This document shows positions 5,680-8,613 of a stretch of DNA of 8,613 nucleotides, in pieces. Each line of letters starts with the position of its first letter. Position 1 is the stretch's first letter. This DNA comes from Candidatus Methylomirabilota bacterium (lineage in GTDB: Bacteria > Methylomirabilota > Methylomirabilia > Methylomirabilales > 2-02-FULL-66-22). The DNA is taken from the NCBI GenBank assembly GCA_016209725.1, contig JACQVO010000137.1, forward strand, positions 1 through 8,613. Direction: 5' to 3'. Under the pieces are notes generated by a model. It saw only the letters and a program-made list of their open reading frames with translations, searched no databases and was not told the DNA's origin. The position numbers and the translations under genes were made by a program.

Positions 5680-5821
5680 GGGCCACTCAAGGCCCACTGG
5701 CAGATGGGGGTTCGGGCTGGTTGATGACGTGCAGAGATGGCTGCTGACAGGGACCGGTCTCTCACGCCACCACCCACCCCGGCGCCGCTCCGGCGGGTCC
5801 CGGGGTCGAGACCTGGGGGCG

Positions 5822-5850
5822 AGTATACGCGCAGCATGCCTTCCAGCGAA
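5822..5850 (-). promoter_or_regulatory. weak promoter candidate for the glycosyltransferase gene
   Basis: The minus strand reads TTCGCT (5850-5845), 17 bases, then TATACT (5827-5822). The -10 box is good and the -35 box poor. It would give a leader of roughly 240 bases. Confidence 0.25.
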
Positions 5851-6015
5851 CCCGATCGCCAAGCGGGATGGCAACTTCGGTTGCGGGACACGGTCGGCAA
5901 TGGGAGCCGCTGGGCACGCCCATCGGGGACCTCCTCATCCGTTGCGCCCGGACTCCCGGCCGTGGGAAGGTCGGGGTCGTAAGACGGCCTCCGACCCGCG
6001 TCGGGCTTTCGGGGC

Positions 6016-7461
6016 TCATTCCTGTATCCCGGCCACCCACTTGGCGTAGTCGTAGGCGGACTTGGAATCGTAGGAGCGGAAGATCGCCAGCTTCTCCGCC
6101 TCGATGGACCCCTCGGCATGGACGGCCAGGACCTCCTGGTAGCCGCCGAAGTCCGAGGCGGTGAGGTCCCGCACCATCTTGAAGGCCTGGAGTCGCTTGT
6201 CGCCGGAGATGCCCTTCTTGCCCGCCAGGTACTTTTTCACGTAGTGCCCGATCTCCGGGCTCTGAAGGTCCCGGCCCGACGGCCCCGTGACGACCAGGCC
6301 GCCGGAGATGTCCTGGACCCACTGCACCGCCTGATGATAGTGGCTGGCGAAGTGATGCTTGGCGATGTTGACCAGCAACTGGTTGGGCACGGCGATTCCC
6401 GGGTCCACCACCTTGCATTGCAGCGCCGCCATGTGGGTCAGGGCCCGCAGCGTCTCGGCGTAGCTGATCAGGTGGATCATCTTGTCCCGGACGTGGGAGA
6501 CCCGCTCGAGCCCGTTGTATTCCGCCATCAGCCGGGCGCAGCCCACCAAGAGGTCCACCAGCGGCAGCTTGTAGGAGACGGCCGTGAAGCGGTGGAACTC
6601 CACGAAGGTCAGGGCGAGGGGACCGGCGTACTGCCACTCGCCCTTCAGGAAGACCCGGTCCCACGGAACCAGGACGTCGTCGAAGACCGTCAGGGTCTCC
6701 ATCATCCTGTGCTGCCCGCTGATGGGGTGGTCGAAGACATCCATCCGCGCCGCCCCGTAAGGGGCTGCGATCAGTTTCAACCCCCTGGCATTCGCCGGCA
6801 CGGCGAAGCTCACGGCGTATGCCGCATCCTTCTCGCCCAGCGCCCGGGTCGGCAGGACGATGATCTCGTTGGCGTTGGTGGAGACCGAGGTGTGCACCTT
6901 GGCCCCCCGGACGGTGATCCCCTCGGCGCTCTCGCCCACCAGGCGGACGTAGACGTCGGGGTCCGGCTGCTCCGACGGCGCGAGGCCGCGATCCCCCTTC
7001 ACGTCGGTCTGGGCCACGGCCAGCGCCAGGTCGTTGTCGCGGCAGTAGGCGTGGTACCGGCGGACCCGATCGAGGTACGCGGTCCCGAGCTTCGCGTCCA
7101 TCAGCCTGGCCAGGATGTGCAGAGCGAACAGGGCATCGCTCCCGATCTCCTTGATCAGGACGACCAGGGTGCGCCCCAGCCGCGTGGCCTGCTCGATGAG
7201 GGCGCTGCGGTTCAGGAGGTCCTGGCTGTGCCGCGGGAGCTGGTAGTACCGGCTGATGGGCTGCCCCGTCTCCTCGTCCTTGACCGTGGCGAGGTCCTTC
7301 CACTGCGGGTCCTCGGCCATGTGGTAGTCAATGCCGGCGTGCTCGATGGCCACCTGGATCACCGGGTTCTCCGTGACGTCCGGGACCCGCTCGCCCTTGT
7401 AGTAAACCGTCCGCCCGTCCTTCAGGCTCGCCCGATACTGCTGCGGTGTCCGTAGCGCCAT
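6016..7461 (-). CDS. HpaB / 4-hydroxybutyryl-CoA dehydratase family protein
   Basis: A complete 481-residue member of the family uniting 4-hydroxyphenylacetate 3-hydroxylase (HpaB, flavin-dependent aromatic hydroxylation with a separate reductase) and 4-hydroxybutyryl-CoA dehydratase (AbfD, FAD plus [4Fe-4S]). The ATG at 7461 follows GGAGG by four bases; the frame open to 7551 lacks such a site. Seen: N-terminal MALRTPQQYRASLKDGR; YHAYCRDNDLALAVAQTDVK (136-155); FDHPISGQHRMMET (243-256) with VFDDVLVPWDRVF (259-271); VEFHRF (287-292); and the conserved tail ASDFGGYQEV (435-444) to SYDSKSAYDYAKW (463-475). AbfD needs three Cys and one His for its cluster. H290 is kept, but the Cys seven residues later is Y297, and the paired-Cys region (about 98-110) has none. 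The dehydratase reaction is therefore unlikely, and a flavin oxygenase or unknown role is favoured. No reductase gene is in the window. It lies 132 bases downstream of the YgfZ-like gene on the same strand. Confidence 0.85.
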   Translation of the reverse strand: MALRTPQQYRASLKDGRTVYYKGERVPDVTENPVIQVAIEHAGIDYHMAEDPQWKDLATVKDEETGQPISRYYQLPRHSQDLLNRSALIEQATRLGRTLVVLIKEIGSDALFALHILARLMDAKLGTAYLDRVRRYHAYCRDNDLALAVAQTDVKGDRGLAPSEQPDPDVYVRLVGESAEGITVRGAKVHTSVSTNANEIIVLPTRALGEKDAAYAVSFAVPANARGLKLIAAPYGAARMDVFDHPISGQHRMMETLTVFDDVLVPWDRVFLKGEWQYAGPLALTFVEFHRFTAVSYKLPLVDLLVGCARLMAEYNGLERVSHVRDKMIHLISYAETLRALTHMAALQCKVVDPGIAVPNQLLVNIAKHHFASHYHQAVQWVQDISGGLVVTGPSGRDLQSPEIGHYVKKYLAGKKGISGDKRLQAFKMVRDLTASDFGGYQEVLAVHAEGSIEAEKLAIFRSYDSKSAYDYAKWVAGIQE

Positions 7462-7478
7462 GATCCCTCCTTCGCCCC

Positions 7479-7494
7479 CAGGCCTCCCGGCCTG
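7479..7494 (-). promoter_or_regulatory. stem-loop with GNRA-type loop in the HpaB-like leader
   Basis: On the minus strand CAGGCC-GGGA-GGCCTG makes a perfect 6-bp stem capped by GGGA, a GNRA tetraloop. It ends 7 bases before the GGAGG ribosome site (7471-7467). It could modulate translation or protect the message; no known riboswitch is recognised. Confidence 0.35.
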
Positions 7495-7547
7495 CTCGCC
7501 TCCCAGCGTGCCAGTGTGGTGACTCTCAAATCCCTTTACAGCTCCGT

Positions 7548-7603
7548 TCACCCTGAGCGTGTCGAAGGGTGAGGAACTCGGGCTTCGACAAGCTCAGCCC
7601 GAG
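7548..7603. repeat. REP-like pair of inverted hairpins
   Basis: Hairpin one has arms TCACCCT (7548-7554) and AGGGTGA (7566-7572) around an 11-base loop. Hairpin two has arms CTCGGGCT (7577-7584) and AGCCCGAG (7596-7603), also around an 11-base loop. The loops, GAGCGTGTCGA and TCGACAAGCTC, are reverse complements with one mismatch, so the hairpins form an inverted pair like a bacterial REP/BIME element. The CCCTGAGC-TTGTCGAAGGG type is known as a dispersed intergenic repeat in several GC-rich bacteria. It overlaps the end of the YgfZ-like gene and could end or stabilise its transcript. Confidence 0.75.
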
Positions 7604-8613
7604 CGGGCGCCCTGTGAATCCATCCCTGAGTCACCACGCCAAGCCTCCGGCTTGATGAACGGCAGCGTGGCCACTTCCGCCTCCAGCGATTCCCCTCCGG
7701 AGGCGATGCGGAGTTTGGTTCCCGGTTCCCAGAACTCGCGGCGAACGTAGCCGAGAGCAATCACCCGATGCAGGGCGGGTGAGAGGGTCGCGCTGGTCAC
7801 GGTCCCCACTGTGCGCTCCCCCGACAGGATGCCTGCCCCGGCGGGCGGCGGCGCCTCGCCCGCGACCAGGAGGCCGCACAGCCTCTTGTTCACATGGCCC
7901 TGGTGCTCGACGCGGATGACGACCTCCTGGCCGATGTAGCACCCCTTGGTGAAGCTCACATGATCTGGGGTCAGGGACTCCATCAGGAGATTGCCGTCGT
8001 TGAAGTCCACTCCGTACCAAGGCCAGCCGGCCTCGATGCGCACGGTGTCCAGTGCCGCGAATCCGACGGGGCGAAGCCCCCGGGCCGAGCCGAGACTCGC
8101 CAGGGTCTCCCAGGCCTTGCCCGCCGCGTCCACCGGAACAATCACGTCGTAGCCGGGCAGGTCCAGCCACCGGGTGGCGATGACCCTGGCCCGGACGGGG
8201 CCCAGCCATGCCTCGGCATGATGCCAGGGCGACAAGCCCGCCCCGCCGGTCCCCGCCGTCTCGGCCATGAGCTGCTGGGAGCGGGGTCCCACCAGCATGA
8301 GGTGGGCATAGCGGTCACTGGCATTCTGGCCCACCACGTCATCGGCCACGATGTAGCGGTCGAAGGTGTTCCGCACGATCGGTGCCCGATCCCGGTTCAG
8401 GTCGAGCCAGATCGAGGCTTCCAGCCCGTAGACCGCCAGGTCCGCCAGGATGTGGCCCTTGACGTTCAGGGCCGCGGCCAACTTGCCCTCGCCGGGTTTC
8501 AGGTCCTTCACGTCGTTGGTGATCTGTCCGTTGAGCCACCGGACCCGGTCGGCGCCGGTCAGCTCGATCTGGCCCCGGAAGGACAGGTCCACCAGGCCCA
8601 CGGCCTTCCGGGC
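7594..8613 (-). CDS. ygfZ: YgfZ/GcvT-like folate-binding protein, 5' end cut
   Basis: The frame is open to the right edge (339 residues visible). The GTG at 8601 lies inside a continuous family match (AVGLVDLSFRGQIELTGADR), so only a few N-terminal residues are probably missing. YgfZ-like proteins share the fold of the glycine-cleavage T-protein, bind tetrahydrofolate and assist iron-sulphur enzyme assembly or repair in the cytoplasm. Diagnostic is the K-G-C-[YF]-x-G-Q-E motif, here KGCYIGQEVVIR, with its Cys codon at 7939-7941. Also typical are WLNGQITNDVK near the start, RIEAGWPWYGVDF before the motif, and a C-terminal barrel with TVGTVTSATLSP and IALGYVRRE. Glycine-cleavage T-proteins proper lack the KGCYxGQE signature, so that alternative is less likely. 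The last residues (about GARSG) and the TGA stop fall inside the REP-like element, so the tail may be longer than the ancestral one. Confidence 0.85.
   Translation of the reverse strand, partial: ARKAVGLVDLSFRGQIELTGADRVRWLNGQITNDVKDLKPGEGKLAAALNVKGHILADLAVYGLEASIWLDLNRDRAPIVRNTFDRYIVADDVVGQNASDRYAHLMLVGPRSQQLMAETAGTGGAGLSPWHHAEAWLGPVRARVIATRWLDLPGYDVIVPVDAAGKAWETLASLGSARGLRPVGFAALDTVRIEAGWPWYGVDFNDGNLLMESLTPDHVSFTKGCYIGQEVVIRVEHQGHVNKRLCGLLVAGEAPPPAGAGILSGERTVGTVTSATLSPALHRVIALGYVRREFWEPGTKLRIASGGESLEAEVATLPFIKPEAWRGDSGMDSQGARSG

Larger units (their letters stand above)
5573..6015. other. 443-base intergenic region with weak signals
   Basis: This lies between the HpaB-like stop and the glycosyltransferase start, on one transcription path. 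Frames in both directions are Arg/Pro/Ser/Gly-rich and lack ribosome sites, so I call no gene. It holds a promoter candidate (5822-5850), a 7-bp hairpin (5657-5679) and other short GC palindromes such as GACCGGTC (5752-5759). No fragment of the hydrolase gene was found in it. Confidence 0.5.

Noticed and set aside
5642..6049. Plus-strand frame of 135 codons in the glycosyltransferase-HpaB gap
   Set aside because: No ribosome site, composition typical of random GC-rich frames, and it runs into the 3' end of the HpaB-like gene.
5762..7303. Long minus-strand frame (513 codons) overlapping the HpaB-like gene
   Set aside because: Gly/Arg/Pro-rich shadow in another frame; it does not resemble any family.
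6118..7455. Long plus-strand open frame (445 codons) opposite the HpaB-like gene
   Set aside because: It is rich in His, Arg, Pro and Asp and is the antisense shadow of a strongly recognisable gene.
7640..7654. CAAGCC-TCC-GGCTTG hairpin
   Set aside because: It lies inside the YgfZ-like coding region and has no T-run, so it is unlikely to be a terminator.

Overview
The window is GC-rich bacterial DNA with single-exon genes, GGAGG-type ribosome binding sites and short intergenic gaps. No rRNA, tRNA, CRISPR array or intact transposase was seen. The mix of a dienelactone hydrolase, an HpaB-family protein, a GT-C membrane glycosyltransferase and a YgfZ/GcvT-like protein fits an environmental Gram-negative-type bacterium. 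A Rokubacteria/Methylomirabilota-like source is only an impression from gene content and cannot be proved here.

Layout, left to right. (1) The 3' part of a tetratricopeptide-repeat protein (3-674, +) built from near-identical 144-bp repeats. (2) A truncated 5' copy of a dienelactone hydrolase gene (698-835, +). (3) A decayed stretch (836-1212) with a possible DNA-binding or transposase remnant. (4) A minus-strand accessory block of lower GC, read from right to left: an orphan ribbon-helix-helix protein (2988-2692) with a perfect palindromic operator candidate, a type II toxin-antitoxin pair higB-higA (2541-1774), and an uncharacterised 145-residue protein (1650-1213). Hand counts give 30/60 GC in 2401-2460 and 41/60 in 6481-6540, so this block looks acquired. 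(5) The full-length dienelactone hydrolase (3253-3927, +). (6) Converging on it with 19 bases between the stops, a membrane glycosyltransferase (5572-3947, -) whose last 47 codons are a copy of the 3' end of the HpaB-like gene further right. (7) A 443-base gap with weak signals. (8) The full HpaB-like gene (7461-6016, -). (9) A REP-like pair of hairpins (7548-7603) that also supplies the stop codon of a YgfZ/GcvT-like gene (8613-7594, -), which is cut by the right edge.

The most notable structure is the paired duplication of gene ends. The first 39 codons of the hydrolase gene recur about 2.5 kb to the left of the full gene (106/117 bases identical). The last 48 codons of the HpaB-like gene recur about 2.1 kb to the left of the full gene (132/144 identical). 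Each pair lies in direct orientation and brackets a segment: the toxin-antitoxin block in one case and the glycosyltransferase in the other. The locus therefore looks rearranged, with a chimeric glycosyltransferase gene at one junction. The hydrolase and HpaB-like proteins may act in degradation of aromatic or related compounds, but no complete pathway is visible. No clearly new multi-gene system is evident. The best candidates for new biology are the chimeric gene, the uncharacterised protein beside higBA, and the unseen N-terminal half of the repeat protein.
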